Source: Sphingomonas sp. IC-56
GTDB taxonomy: Bacteria; Pseudomonadota; Alphaproteobacteria; Sphingomonadales; Sphingomonadaceae
Length of the DNA stretch: 64,000 nucleotides
NCBI RefSeq assembly: GCF_021043375.1
Contig: NZ_JAJNDV010000005.1
Coordinates: forward strand, 186,001-250,000
Direction: 5' to 3'
Shown: positions 43,608 to 52,077 of the stretch, piece after piece
How the letters are laid out: the number at the start of each line of letters is the position of its first letter
Numbering within the stretch: the stretch's first letter is position 1
Translations under genes and position numbers: made by a program
The notes under the pieces: model-generated
The model's database searches: none
What the model was told of the DNA's origin: nothing
The model's input: the letters and a program-made list of their open reading frames with translations, nothing else

Positions 43608-44384
43608 TCATATATGACAAGCTATTTCACTGACAATAGCTTCTCGCGGGCGCATCGAACCGTTGGCGCTGGTCTGTATCACGCGCCATGGGCCGAGCAG
43701 ATCGGCGGCGACGATCGCTTCGTAATTGGCGCGCACCCGCTGCTGAAGCGCGATGTCGGCCTCATATTCATCGAAGCTGCGGTCGGTGTAGCTGCGCTGT
43801 GCCTTTTGCAGGATGAGTTCGCGGGCTAGGTCCCAAGGCGTGTCGAGATATAGCGAGAGACTTGGGGCGGGCAGGGCGAACTGATCCAGCTCAAGCCGAG
43901 CGATCCAGTCCATCAGGTTGCGCGCCGCGGCCGGATCCGCACGCGCGGCCTGATAGGCCATGTTGGAGGCGATGTAGCGGTCGAAGATCACCACGTCATG
44001 CGTGTCGCGGGCTTCCTCGATATGAGAAAGCCATTCGCGGCGATCGAGCGCGTACAGGACCGCGGCAGCTTCGGGCGTGACGGCTACCGGCATGTCGCCG
44101 GCCAGAAACCGGCCGATGGTCACGCCTGCGACGGTTTCGCCATAGCGCGGGAAGCCGATGACCACGGCCTTTTGGCCCGACTCGTTGAGTGCATCGCACA
44201 ACCCGCGTGCAGCCGTGTTCTTGCCGACGCCGTCGGCGCTTATCGCCCCTGCCCTGCGGCGTCTCGCGACAGAACGTATTCTAGGCTTCTTAGGACTGCG
44301 GGTACTGGTCACCCTTGAGAATCTCCCAGCAATGAGGCCAGGGCGGCGGAGTCCTTTGTCACGCGCGATGTCGAGCATGATCAT
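43608..44384 (-). CDS. tmk: Host thymidylate kinase, 3' part, re-capped by element-encoded N-terminus
   Basis: Codons from about 44238 leftwards encode ADGVGKNTAARGLCDAL, IGFPRYGET, VVIFDRYIASNMAYQ and a C-terminal half typical of an alternative dTMP kinase family. The first nine residues, MGKLIAIEG, are 7.2 kb away at 51414-51440, separated by a mobile element. The element supplies a new start at 44384 with a perfect AAGGAGG five to six bases upstream, followed by about 48 Arg-rich residues in frame with the kinase. The P-loop begins SADGVGKNT, so the first Gly is lost. Whether this 258-residue chimaera is active is unknown. It lies 16 bases downstream of the element's last gene. Confidence 0.82.
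   Translation of the reverse strand: MIMLDIARDKGLRRPGLIAGRFSRVTSTRSPKKPRIRSVARRRRAGAISADGVGKNTAARGLCDALNESGQKAVVIGFPRYGETVAGVTIGRFLAGDMPVAVTPEAAAVLYALDRREWLSHIEEARDTHDVVIFDRYIASNMAYQAARADPAAARNLMDWIARLELDQFALPAPSLSLYLDTPWDLARELILQKAQRSYTDRSFDEYEADIALQQRVRANYEAIVAADLLGPWRVIQTSANGSMRPREAIVSEIACHI
44261..44272 (+). repeat. Left-end arm motif of the element
   Basis: GTCTCGCGACAG on the + strand, inside the left tip GGCGCTTATC (44235-44244), matches GTCTCACGACTG near the right tip in inverted orientation. It is probably a recombinase-binding arm. Confidence 0.55.
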
Positions 44385-44400
44385 CCGCTTCCTCCTTGGT

Positions 44401-44988
44401 TTATTGTTTATCCTTGACGACGCGAAGGTCAGGCTTCCCTGATGCCGCCGCGGCGGCATCAGGGAAGTCGATGCCATGCTGACGGAGCAGTCGCTCCAAG
44501 GACCTAACTCGCTCATCACTTGTCAGAAGACGGGCGCTCAGATGCGCCATTCTGTCCTGAAGGACCCTGATCGAGCCCTTGTGCCCCTTGATGGTCTTTT
44601 CCGTTCCCTGCCGTTCGACCTGCAGCATGGCGATGTAAGCCTTGGCTGTGACCACCTGCTGCATCAGCGTGATTATGCGATCAGCATCATGTGTGTCCTC
44701 CACGTCGTGCTCGACGGCGGAGACAGGCGGAGGGGGAGGTTCTAGCGCAACGCAAAGTCGCTGCACCTCGCCGTCAGCCTGCCTGAATCGGTAGAAGGTC
44801 GCCTTCGAAATACCAGCGTCACCATACACGTTCGACAATTTGAACGTGGCGCGATCGAGGGCGCCGCTTGCGATCTCGGCGGCAGCGCGTGCGAGGCGGT
44901 CGCGGAGATCGGCTAGCCTGGCGTCTTGTTGGGCGCGGCGGCTGGCAACGGCCGCCGCTCGAGCTCCGGCAGTTGGTGCCCTAGGCAT
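44401..44988 (-). CDS. DUF6262/TnpC-like accessory protein of the element
   Basis: The 195-residue protein starts at an ATG that overlaps the third recombinase gene by eight bases. The N-terminus is Ala/Arg-rich helix, with a possible DNA-binding segment ATFKLSNVYGDAGISKATFY. The middle and C-terminal parts are a long coiled coil (RVLQDRMAHLSARLLTSDER). Position and form fit the small TnpC/DUF6262 protein that follows recombinase genes in Tn554-type elements. It probably helps target or orient recombination. The chimaeric tmk frame starts 16 bases later. Confidence 0.72.
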   Translation of the reverse strand: MPRAPTAGARAAAVASRRAQQDARLADLRDRLARAAAEIASGALDRATFKLSNVYGDAGISKATFYRFRQADGEVQRLCVALEPPPPPVSAVEHDVEDTHDADRIITLMQQVVTAKAYIAMLQVERQGTEKTIKGHKGSIRVLQDRMAHLSARLLTSDERVRSLERLLRQHGIDFPDAAAAASGKPDLRVVKDKQ

Positions 44989-47125
44989 TATCAGCCACCC
45001 CCCGGGTCACGATGTCGATCCTGTCGAGAAGCTGCTCGACTTCATTGCGCCGACGAATAAGGGAGACGGTTTCGGCTTCCCGGGCATCTGCATTCACCAC
45101 ACGATCGTGGATGGCGGCAAGCTCGGCATTCAGAACTGGTCTATGGGGCATTATCAGTTCCACAAGCGTGCTGGCTTCGTGACGTGCCAATTCGACCTGC
45201 GACGAGCTTGAAGTTGGGTCGGCCACCATAGCCAAGTAAGCCTCGCAGTTCTCAAGGTACGCCGGTATCTGCAGCCTCGTGATGGCGGAGTTCGCGCACG
45301 TCAGCGGACTGCAGCGGTGAGTCAGGGGGCGGTCGCGTTCGTGCGGGGGCCGCCCCTTCAGACATTCCGCGGCATCGGCATCAAACACGCAAGTGCTGAA
45401 GGACGTCAGGTAGATCGGTCGGCCGACCTTCCTGAGCTTCTGCATGACGCGCGGCGACGGGGCTTCCCGTCCAACTTGGGCTAGGTTCATGATCCGAACC
45501 TCAGCTTCGTTAGCGGCCTGCCGTTCGGGCGTCCGTGACGCCATTATCTCGTCGCCCATGCGACCGCTGATGACCGGCTCATGCATCAGCATGCCCAGGT
45601 GGTCTGTTCCGGCCTGAACCTCGAATGCCTCGAACAGGGAGCGAAACTCCGGATCCTCGCGTAGGTAACCTCGGAAGGCGGCGGTGTTCAGCTGCTTTAG
45701 GTGAAAGGCGCCGGCCAGTTCGCCGATGGGTTCCGCCCCGAGCCACTGCGCAAGCGCGACGCGAAACTGATGGGTGGTAAGCGGGAACGGCTTGCCGTTC
45801 ACATAGGGTGCGCCGATTCGTTCCAGGAACACCTTTAGATCGTTGTTGACGATCGAGTCGTTCATTTTCTCGCCCGTCTGCGTCACGAACAGACGTGCAG
45901 ATCCCGTCCGCTTGCGCCACGGTGCGCACATGTCGAGCATGATGCCTGCAGCATGGACGGCGATCTGAGGAACGCCCCATTCCACGTCCTGTCCGTCACC
46001 ACGGTGCTTGGTCACCTTGCCGCGGATGAAGAACTCCCGCACACGCTCCTGCTCGTCTGCACGTACCGAGGTGCAGTCGACTTGGAGTTGGTTCATCTCC
46101 GTGTTGCGCCCACCGGTCATGAAGGCGATAACGATGTAGCAGGAGGTTCTGAGGCTGTTTTCCAGTTGCTGGAGGTGGCGTCGAGACATGACTCCCTTGA
46201 TCCAGGGCAAACCCGTATCCGGATCGATAACGAAGGCGCCGTCTTCATTCCAAGGCGCAGGATTCCCCATGTTTCCCCGAGCTGTCGCGCTTGCCCAACC
46301 GAAGCGATTTCCAATCCATTTTTCGAACCGCTTGTATTCGGCATCGCCTCGCTTCCAGGTCGGAATGGGTCGGCCGGTGGCGTCAGACCACTGATGTGCC
46401 AGATGGTCGAGGAACTTTCGCGCCGACCTGATGTCGGAGGAATATACAGCAACGTATCGATGCGCGGCACCAATCACGTGCTCAAGCACGGGTCTGGGTA
46501 TCAACGGAACGGGCTTGGTGTCGTCCTGCGCGTCGATATAGTCTTCGGGGAGAGATCCTTCGGGTGCGTTAGGCAGAGAGCGATCCACGCGGGATCGCAT
46601 GCGCCAGAGCAGCAGCGGAGGATCGAAGAGCGTGCGCTGATGACGATAGGTGCGCGGCGTGCCGTCCCTTCTGACTCTAACTTCTTCGAGCCACACGACG
46701 AGGATATCCTCAGTGATTTCTTCCGGCTGGGTGATGCCGATTGAGGCGAGCCACTGCACGAAGCGATTGGACGCGTTTACGGCATCGTACGCGCGCTTCG
46801 CATTCCATCGTCGTCCGTCGTCGCGGGTAGCATACAGCCAGCGTGCGGCCACGGCCTGCTGGAGGACATTGATCAAACTGCGATGGGCGTCGTCGGACGT
46901 GTCACCGACAACCATGCCGTCGATCATAATCGGTCCCGACCAGTTCGCCTTGCCGAGTTCCGCATGGTCCTGCGAGAAGTCCCATGTCAGGTCGGCGAGT
47001 CGGCTACCTGACCTGGTGACGACCGTTTCAAGTGGTACAGTCCAGCCGACAGCTGGTACGCGGCGACGCCTGGCTTCCATGCCCGTTTTCGCCAGGCTGA
47101 CCTTCTGAGTAAGCTCCCCGATCAC
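44981..47125 (-). CDS. Tyrosine recombinase C of the element
   Basis: The 714-residue protein starts at a GTG overlapping the previous stop (GTGA). The catalytic region has Arg in MTGGRNTEMNQL near residue 338, HxxR in THQFRVALAQWL near 453 and a likely Tyr in AAFRGYLRED near 487. A Cys-rich C-terminus (CVFDADAAECLKGR, CSPLTCANS) may bind zinc. It is much larger than common integrases. It acts with the other two recombinases, presumably as one complex. Confidence 0.83.
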   Translation of the reverse strand: MIGELTQKVSLAKTGMEARRRRVPAVGWTVPLETVVTRSGSRLADLTWDFSQDHAELGKANWSGPIMIDGMVVGDTSDDAHRSLINVLQQAVAARWLYATRDDGRRWNAKRAYDAVNASNRFVQWLASIGITQPEEITEDILVVWLEEVRVRRDGTPRTYRHQRTLFDPPLLLWRMRSRVDRSLPNAPEGSLPEDYIDAQDDTKPVPLIPRPVLEHVIGAAHRYVAVYSSDIRSARKFLDHLAHQWSDATGRPIPTWKRGDAEYKRFEKWIGNRFGWASATARGNMGNPAPWNEDGAFVIDPDTGLPWIKGVMSRRHLQQLENSLRTSCYIVIAFMTGGRNTEMNQLQVDCTSVRADEQERVREFFIRGKVTKHRGDGQDVEWGVPQIAVHAAGIMLDMCAPWRKRTGSARLFVTQTGEKMNDSIVNNDLKVFLERIGAPYVNGKPFPLTTHQFRVALAQWLGAEPIGELAGAFHLKQLNTAAFRGYLREDPEFRSLFEAFEVQAGTDHLGMLMHEPVISGRMGDEIMASRTPERQAANEAEVRIMNLAQVGREAPSPRVMQKLRKVGRPIYLTSFSTCVFDADAAECLKGRPPHERDRPLTHRCSPLTCANSAITRLQIPAYLENCEAYLAMVADPTSSSSQVELARHEASTLVELIMPHRPVLNAELAAIHDRVVNADAREAETVSLIRRRNEVEQLLDRIDIVTRGVADNA

Positions 47126-49233
47126 GATTGCATGAACCGGCGGTAAGGGATGGGCGTCGACGATGCCGCAACCGTGGCCCGTGCCGCGGAAACGACTTTC
47201 GCCGGGAACTTGGTTAGGTGCTCATCGACGATAGCACAGTTGAGCGCATGAGCATCGTTCCATGCGTCAGCGGACATCATCTCGGTCATGGATATCCAAT
47301 GTTCCTGGTAGGCGATCAGCCGAGGCAGATGTCGCTCGACGATGATGCTGTTCGAACAAACCAGACATGCCTCGAACCTGCCGCATCTACGACCCGCAGG
47401 CTCAGGGCCGGCGCCGTTCCGATCGTCGACGCAGGCGTTAAAGAGCTTGTCGCGTTTACCCAGCACGATTTCGAGCGCCGCACCGGTTGGTAGGTTCAGC
47501 TCGGCGGCTACACGCGCTATCTCCTGTTCGTCTGGTCGGCCCCCATATCCATCAAGAAGGCTGGTCAGCGCCTTGCTCTGAGCGGATGCCACCTCCGCAG
47601 CGAGCCGGACATGGGATGTGGGGTTCAACGCATATGCGATCGTTTGGGCTGGTTGCGAGTGACTGGCCGCGTTCTGCGCCACTCCGATGCCGGAGGCCAT
47701 CGCGACTTCGGAGATGGCCGTGGGACGCAACCGGCGATAGAAGATGCCGTTCCTCGCATCAGTGGCAGCGAGTTCGTGTCTATCGAGAAATTGCCTGAAG
47801 TACCTGCCGAGGGTCGGTCCATCTATCCGGTGAATCTCGCCCTTTAATCCCAAATAGAGCCATAGAGCATTTCGGTCAGCTTTCGGCAGCCGCTCTCGAA
47901 GCGGTGCGGTAATCGCGGCTACCATACGGAGCAGGCCGGGGATGTCGAGATCACCACGATCTGGAACATCGATTAACTCGCGGTCACTGGCAGCCCGCGG
48001 CTTGTCGAACATGATTCGGGCGTGCTTGGGCGTCGGGCTCCACTGGAGGCAGTGCTGGTCAGGAGTTTCCGGACACCAAGACAGGTCGAGGACGGAGGAC
48101 AGGTTCAGCGGAGCATGCCTGTTCATGCCGATGAGGACGATGAACGGCACTAGGTCCAGGCCGCCAGGACAGAGTTGGAGCGCCAGAGCATGTGGGTGAT
48201 GGTCGCCGCCGTGAGTTGGCAGCGCGTTGTAGATCGCGTCCCACAGGCGATTGGACCTGTGGGGTACCTGACCGGGCCACTGCGTCGACAGGTAGGCGAG
48301 GAGGTTGTTCGTCTCCGCCGCCCAAGCGCGCAGATCCTGTCCAGGTTGGCTTACTCCGCTCTGCGCCTTGGCTGGACCGTCCACAAGCAGCCTCGTTCTG
48401 ACGGATCGGACAGCGGTGAAGCACGCTTTGCGAAGCAGTTTGCGTTCCCGTCCGTCGAGAGCCGGCGTCTTTACCGGACCATCGGGCTGAAGCGCGGTCA
48501 GTTCGGGGACGACGAACCCGGGAGAGAAGACGCATCCGCCGTCCTGCATGCGACGCAGTAATTTTGCCACTGCGTAGTAGGTAACTTCGACCCGCTTGGA
48601 GCCTATAGGACCTTTCTTGGCAACGCGCTGTACTGCCGGTTGGTCGCCTGGCAGGCGGATGCTGCTTCCCATTTCAGCGGCAGCGACCGACACCATGTTC
48701 ACCAGTTGCTTGTGCTGATGAATGTACCCAGTCGGCCAATCCATCTCAGCCCCAAGTGCGGCCAGGGAAACCTTACCCTCTTTGCCGGCTATAAGCGGAG
48801 ATCTGAGTCTCTCCTCAAGCTGCTGTGCCCGTTCATCCAGAACCGATATTATCTTCCTCTCGCGCGCCCGCATCCATCGCTCAAAATCGCGTACTGTCTG
48901 AAAGGTGATGTCCTGCGTTTTCGCCGGCGCGTGAGCGGCTGCAACCGCCGAGATGTCGTCAAGGAGATATCGCAAGAACCAGCGGGCGCTTTCAAGATTT
49001 TTGCTTACGGAAGAAGACTTAAGCCTTGCGGAGGTCTCCCACAAAGCGACGAGCATATCCCCTGCGATGGACGCGATCCGCGTGTCGACAAAGTCTGCAA
49101 GACTAATGTCGCAAGGGTTTCCGTTGCCGTGAAGCGGCTCGAAACGGAAGCTAAGGGACTCCCGGATTGCAGCGCGAACTGCATCGACATTAAGCGCAAG
49201 GACTGGGCTGGGGTGGGTACTAGAATCAAGCAT
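47122..49233 (-). CDS. Tyrosine recombinase-like protein B of the element
   Basis: The 703-residue protein starts at an ATG overlapping gene A by eight bases. The catalytic core is recognisable but divergent: GMNRHAPLNLSSVLDLSW near residue 374, FYRRLRPTAISEVAM near 499 and ASHSQPAQTIAYA near 530. The C-terminus has CGRFEACLVCSNSIIVERHL, a pattern seen in TnpB-type recombinases of multi-recombinase elements. Loss of some catalytic residues would suggest a structural or DNA-holding role. Confidence 0.8.
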   Translation of the reverse strand: MLDSSTHPSPVLALNVDAVRAAIRESLSFRFEPLHGNGNPCDISLADFVDTRIASIAGDMLVALWETSARLKSSSVSKNLESARWFLRYLLDDISAVAAAHAPAKTQDITFQTVRDFERWMRARERKIISVLDERAQQLEERLRSPLIAGKEGKVSLAALGAEMDWPTGYIHQHKQLVNMVSVAAAEMGSSIRLPGDQPAVQRVAKKGPIGSKRVEVTYYAVAKLLRRMQDGGCVFSPGFVVPELTALQPDGPVKTPALDGRERKLLRKACFTAVRSVRTRLLVDGPAKAQSGVSQPGQDLRAWAAETNNLLAYLSTQWPGQVPHRSNRLWDAIYNALPTHGGDHHPHALALQLCPGGLDLVPFIVLIGMNRHAPLNLSSVLDLSWCPETPDQHCLQWSPTPKHARIMFDKPRAASDRELIDVPDRGDLDIPGLLRMVAAITAPLRERLPKADRNALWLYLGLKGEIHRIDGPTLGRYFRQFLDRHELAATDARNGIFYRRLRPTAISEVAMASGIGVAQNAASHSQPAQTIAYALNPTSHVRLAAEVASAQSKALTSLLDGYGGRPDEQEIARVAAELNLPTGAALEIVLGKRDKLFNACVDDRNGAGPEPAGRRCGRFEACLVCSNSIIVERHLPRLIAYQEHWISMTEMMSADAWNDAHALNCAIVDEHLTKFPAKVVSAARATVAASSTPIPYRRFMQS

Positions 49234-50491
49234 CGAGGTAACCGTCCTCCATGTCGCGGATGGCGAGATGGAGCAGGTGTCGATGCTCGGCGACGTGGTC
49301 GAGGTATACCATGGTCGTCTCGATGGAGGAGTGGCCTAAACGCCGCCGGACCTCGTCCAGCGGGCTACGAAAGTATTCGCGGCGTCCGCTAGTCCCCAGT
49401 TTCGCCTCAGCTATCTCGATGCGGATCTGCTGCTTGATGAGGTTGGACAGAGTGACCACCGCGTAGGTGTGCCGCAGCCAATGCGGCGACACGCGAGTGC
49501 CGACCGATTTTTGGATGCTGGTGAACTCCTTGCCCCAGCGCTTGGGCGACAGGGGTTCCCCATCTTCACGGAGCCATAGCGGCGCATCGTCGCGTTCGCG
49601 TAGAACGCGTACGCCATCCTGCTCGCCCCATGCGAGTACCGGGCTTTCCGCCGATCGTTGACCGGCGATGATGCGGCGGCTGAGTTCGTCGACGGCTAGG
49701 GAACGTTCGATCCGGTGGTAGGCCCAGACGCTCTTTGCGGCTGTGAAGGGCCATAGGATCTCACGTTTCTTATCGCCCTTTCCAACAATGACGCGTGGCC
49801 GGTATGACGAGCCGGCGAACTCGGCGAGCGGCGGCACGTCAGCGATGGTCAGCGCAGCGTTCTCGCTAGACCGCATGCCGGTTCCAGCAAGCACGTTCAT
49901 TCCGGCACGAAGCCGCTGCGTCGGTACAAGATCGATTAGTGAGCGGAATTCGTCGGGCAGCAGGGCACGTATCAGCGGGTCGGATCGGCCACGCTGGCGG
50001 ACGTCCTCAAGATCGTATCCTATCTCATCTACGAAGCCGTTCTTTTCACCAAAGCGGAGAAAGCGCAGCCAGTATCCGATGCGCTGGTTCCAGGTGGCTT
50101 TTCCCACTCTTGGTTTCGTTCTGCGTCCATCCACCTCGGTCGTTCCGCGGAAGTGCTGGAGCATGAGGTTGGCGTGGGCTAACTCGGTGCAGACCCGCCA
50201 GTCGTAGTCGTTCTGGTCGAACCAGGAGAAGATCGCCTTTACTGCCCCCGTCAGTGTGTTCCGGGTTGCTGGCGACGTCGTCTTTCTGGCCTGGATCAGA
50301 AACCAACCATTGATCTCGTCTACATAGTTACCGTTGCAATCGAAGACGAAGTTGATGCCTTCCACTGTCGCTATCTGATCGTCAAAGGCGGCCGGATGCC
50401 TGGTGGATGTCACATTGCTACCTAGCACGTCGGCAAGCGTGCTTCTGAAGGCGTCCGGTTTGATCTTTATGCTGGCGGTAACGGATTGCAC
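49226..50491 (-). CDS. Tyrosine recombinase A of the element (integrase)
   Basis: The 421-residue protein starts at a GTG. An N-terminal SAM-like core-binding domain is followed by a full catalytic set: Arg in LAGTGMRSSENAAL near 206, HxxR in PHWLRHTYA near 339, LGHSSIETTMVYLDH with His and the nucleophilic Tyr near 384-393. It most likely performs strand cleavage at the element ends. It begins the recombinase run, 134 bases after the dTMP kinase stop. Confidence 0.92.
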   Translation of the reverse strand: MQSVTASIKIKPDAFRSTLADVLGSNVTSTRHPAAFDDQIATVEGINFVFDCNGNYVDEINGWFLIQARKTTSPATRNTLTGAVKAIFSWFDQNDYDWRVCTELAHANLMLQHFRGTTEVDGRRTKPRVGKATWNQRIGYWLRFLRFGEKNGFVDEIGYDLEDVRQRGRSDPLIRALLPDEFRSLIDLVPTQRLRAGMNVLAGTGMRSSENAALTIADVPPLAEFAGSSYRPRVIVGKGDKKREILWPFTAAKSVWAYHRIERSLAVDELSRRIIAGQRSAESPVLAWGEQDGVRVLRERDDAPLWLREDGEPLSPKRWGKEFTSIQKSVGTRVSPHWLRHTYAVVTLSNLIKQQIRIEIAEAKLGTSGRREYFRSPLDEVRRRLGHSSIETTMVYLDHVAEHRHLLHLAIRDMEDGYLDA

Positions 50492-50625
50492 GGTTCGCTC
50501 GATTCGGGATTAGACCATCCGATACAGGTGGAATGGTGTCCAAAATCCTTGCCTCGCCAAGTATTCTTCGAATGGCGCGGCGGCTCTGCTCCGCAAGGAA
50601 CGAACCATGAATCTTTCAGGATGGA

Positions 50626-51309
50626 TCAGGTTCCACCCTGAAAATTCAACTGTAGCGACGATCCGTGCTGTCGCTGCGCGTTCCAAGCGTCGATTGCAAA
50701 CAAGGTCCGATCAAGAACCTCCGCTGGCGTCCCCGATGCGTCGACGACGACGTGCCGATCTGGCGAAATCCTCGCCTGATCGAGATAGGATTGCCGGATT
50801 CGGCGATGGAACTCAAGGTCGAGCGTCTCGAAACGGCCTTCGTCCACGTTCGAGGCGCCGAGCCTCCTGCGACTGCGTGAGAGTCCAATCCCGGCGTCTA
50901 GATCAAGGATGATCGTCAGATCGGGCCAGACGTCCCCTACGGCGGCCGCATGGAGACCCGTGATGAAGTCGACGGACATGCCGCGCCCGGCTCCCTGGTA
51001 CGCGATTGTCGACCCCACATAGCGGTCACTGACGACCGACCGTCCTGACGCTACGGCCGGAAGGATCACGCGCCGAACGTGCTCGACGCGGGCAGCGGTC
51101 ATTAGCAACAGTTCGGAGTGTGGATCCCAGGCGTCGTCAGCCCCGGAGAGGATCAGAGAGCGGATCTGCTCACCTTGGTGGGTGCCGCCCGGCTCCCGCG
51201 TAGCGAGAACATCGATGCCGTGGCTTGCAAGGTGATTGACGATGGCAGCGACGATCCCTGTCTTGCCGCACCCGTCGACCCCTTCGACGGCGAGGAACGC
51301 CGGCCTCAT
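50626..51309 (-). CDS. tmk: Complete thymidylate kinase carried by the element
   Basis: The 227-residue protein is a canonical bacterial dTMP kinase: [13 protein letters not shown]-loop near residues 7-18, [45 protein letters not shown], and a GRFE lid segment. It phosphorylates dTMP to dTDP for DNA synthesis. It is not closely related in motif to the interrupted host enzyme (PRYGET type). The ATG overlaps the stop of a 45-codon frame that starts at the host tmk start, and AGGAG lies eight bases upstream. It therefore replaces the target gene in place, using the host promoter. Confidence 0.92.
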   Translation of the reverse strand: MRPAFLAVEGVDGCGKTGIVAAIVNHLASHGIDVLATREPGGTHQGEQIRSLILSGADDAWDPHSELLLMTAARVEHVRRVILPAVASGRSVVSDRYVGSTIAYQGAGRGMSVDFITGLHAAAVGDVWPDLTIILDLDAGIGLSRSRRRLGASNVDEGRFETLDLEFHRRIRQSYLDQARISPDRHVVVDASGTPAEVLDRTLFAIDAWNAQRQHGSSLQLNFQGGT

Positions 51310-51440
51310 TGCTCATTCTCCTGTGGCGAGACGCCACCATGTCTCACGACTACAACCGTGCTATTTGCGGTCGACTGGACAGTCGTGAGACTAGCGGCGG
51401 GCTTGATAACGCCCCCTTCGATCGCGATCAACTTGCCCAT
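51306..51440 (-). pseudogene. tmk: 5' remnant of host tmk with element leader, coupled to the carried kinase
   Basis: The ATG at 51440 begins MGKLIAIEG, the normal start and beta-1 strand of the interrupted kinase. After codon 9 the frame enters the element and continues 35 codons to a TGA that overlaps the ATG of the element's dTMP kinase (ATGA). The 44-residue product is not a kinase; it probably acts as a translated leader that couples the carried gene to the host start. Confidence 0.78.
51323..51391. repeat. Right-end inverted repeats of the element
   Basis: GTGGCG-AGA-CGCCAC is a perfect palindrome at 51323-51337. GTCTCACGACT (51341-51351) and AGTCGTGAGAC (51381-51391) form a perfect 11-bp inverted repeat with a 29-base spacer. 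The second copy lies 14 bases inside the right tip (51405-51413). They look like recombinase-binding sites although they are inside the leader frame. Confidence 0.6.
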
Positions 51441-51487
51441 GGCGATGCCCTTACGCGTCCAAGCATGGAGGCGGAAGGGGCTGAGCC

Positions 51488-51982
51488 CTAGTGGAAGACG
51501 CCCGTTTCCGGACGTGCCAGAAGCGCGCAGGGGCCCTGTGGGTCGAGCGGCACGATGGCGAGCAGCGGCGCGGCGCCGCCGACATGGCGTAGCAGCCAGC
51601 CGGGCGCGGAAGGCTGGGGATGGTCGGGCGTGAATGCGACTCCGGTGCCGTCGGTGATGACACCGACCGCGACGGGCGGATTGGGCCAGCGGCCGCCGAG
51701 ATATTCCAGGAGTTCGAATGCGGCTTCCTGAAGCGCGCCTTCGTCCGTGTCTTCGGGACAGAAGCCTTCGGGGCATGCATTGATCTGCGCCACTTCCGAG
51801 AAGTCGTCGCAGCGCCACCAGATGACACGCAGGCTGTCGGCGGAGTCGAGCTCCAGACCCATCAGCAAGCCCGGGCCGTCGTCCAGCAGGGGCCGGGCGA
51901 GGCGGGCTACCGCTTCTGCCTTTGCAGTGAGGTGGCGGTTGGGGTGCGGCATGGCCGTCCACCCTGTCGTCATCGTGAGCAT
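51488..51982 (-). CDS. Hypothetical protein upstream of tmk
   Basis: The frame gives 164 residues; starts at 51982, 51973 or 51952 (MPHPNRHL) are possible. The sequence is acidic and Pro/Gly-rich, with LLMGLELDSADSLRVIWWRC, INACPEGFCPED, and a C-terminal APLLAIVPLDPQGPCALL. I do not recognise a family. It ends 47 bases before the tmk start in the same direction, so it probably formed an operon with the intact tmk. A CTATAAT box precedes it. Confidence 0.65.
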   Translation of the reverse strand: MLTMTTGWTAMPHPNRHLTAKAEAVARLARPLLDDGPGLLMGLELDSADSLRVIWWRCDDFSEVAQINACPEGFCPEDTDEGALQEAAFELLEYLGGRWPNPPVAVGVITDGTGVAFTPDHPQPSAPGWLLRHVGGAAPLLAIVPLDPQGPCALLARPETGVFH

Positions 51983-52025
51983 GGCGTCTTCGCGTACATC
52001 AGGTTCCCCTCAAAAACCTGAGTAC

Positions 52026-52031
52026 ATTATA
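52026..52031 (-). promoter_or_regulatory. -10-like box (CTCTATAAT) before the hypothetical gene
   Basis: TATAAT on the minus strand, preceded by CTC, lies 44 bases before the most upstream start. The same CTCTATAAT occurs before flbT and before the 73-residue membrane protein gene. No standard -35 is present. Confidence 0.5.
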
Positions 52032-52077
52032 GAGCAGAGGAGGCGGGGCGTGCCGCGATCCTTCAGTTAAATACCGA

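Larger units (their letters stand above)
44235..51413 (-). mobile_element. 7.2-kb tyrosine-recombinase element inserted in tmk, carrying its own dTMP kinase
   Basis: The element splits a tmk gene within the P-loop codons: MGKLIAIEG at the right, ADGVGKNT onwards at the left. Its ends read GGCGCTTATC (left, inward) and GGCGTTATC (right, inward), with related GTCTCGCGACAG and GTCTCACGACTG motifs about 26 and 20 bases inside. It holds a complete dTMP kinase, three tyrosine recombinases and a small coiled-coil protein, all transcribed leftward with overlaps. Base composition is visibly less GC-rich than the flanks. The arrangement recalls Tn554-type elements (TnpA, TnpB, TnpC) but has a third recombinase. 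The exact crossover bases cannot be fixed without an empty site. Confidence 0.82.

Noticed and set aside
44401..50491. Classical recombinase-in-trio (RIT) element
   Set aside because: RIT recombinases are usually 300-400 residues each with no fourth gene; here two exceed 700 residues and a TnpC-like protein follows, which is closer to the Tn554 plan.
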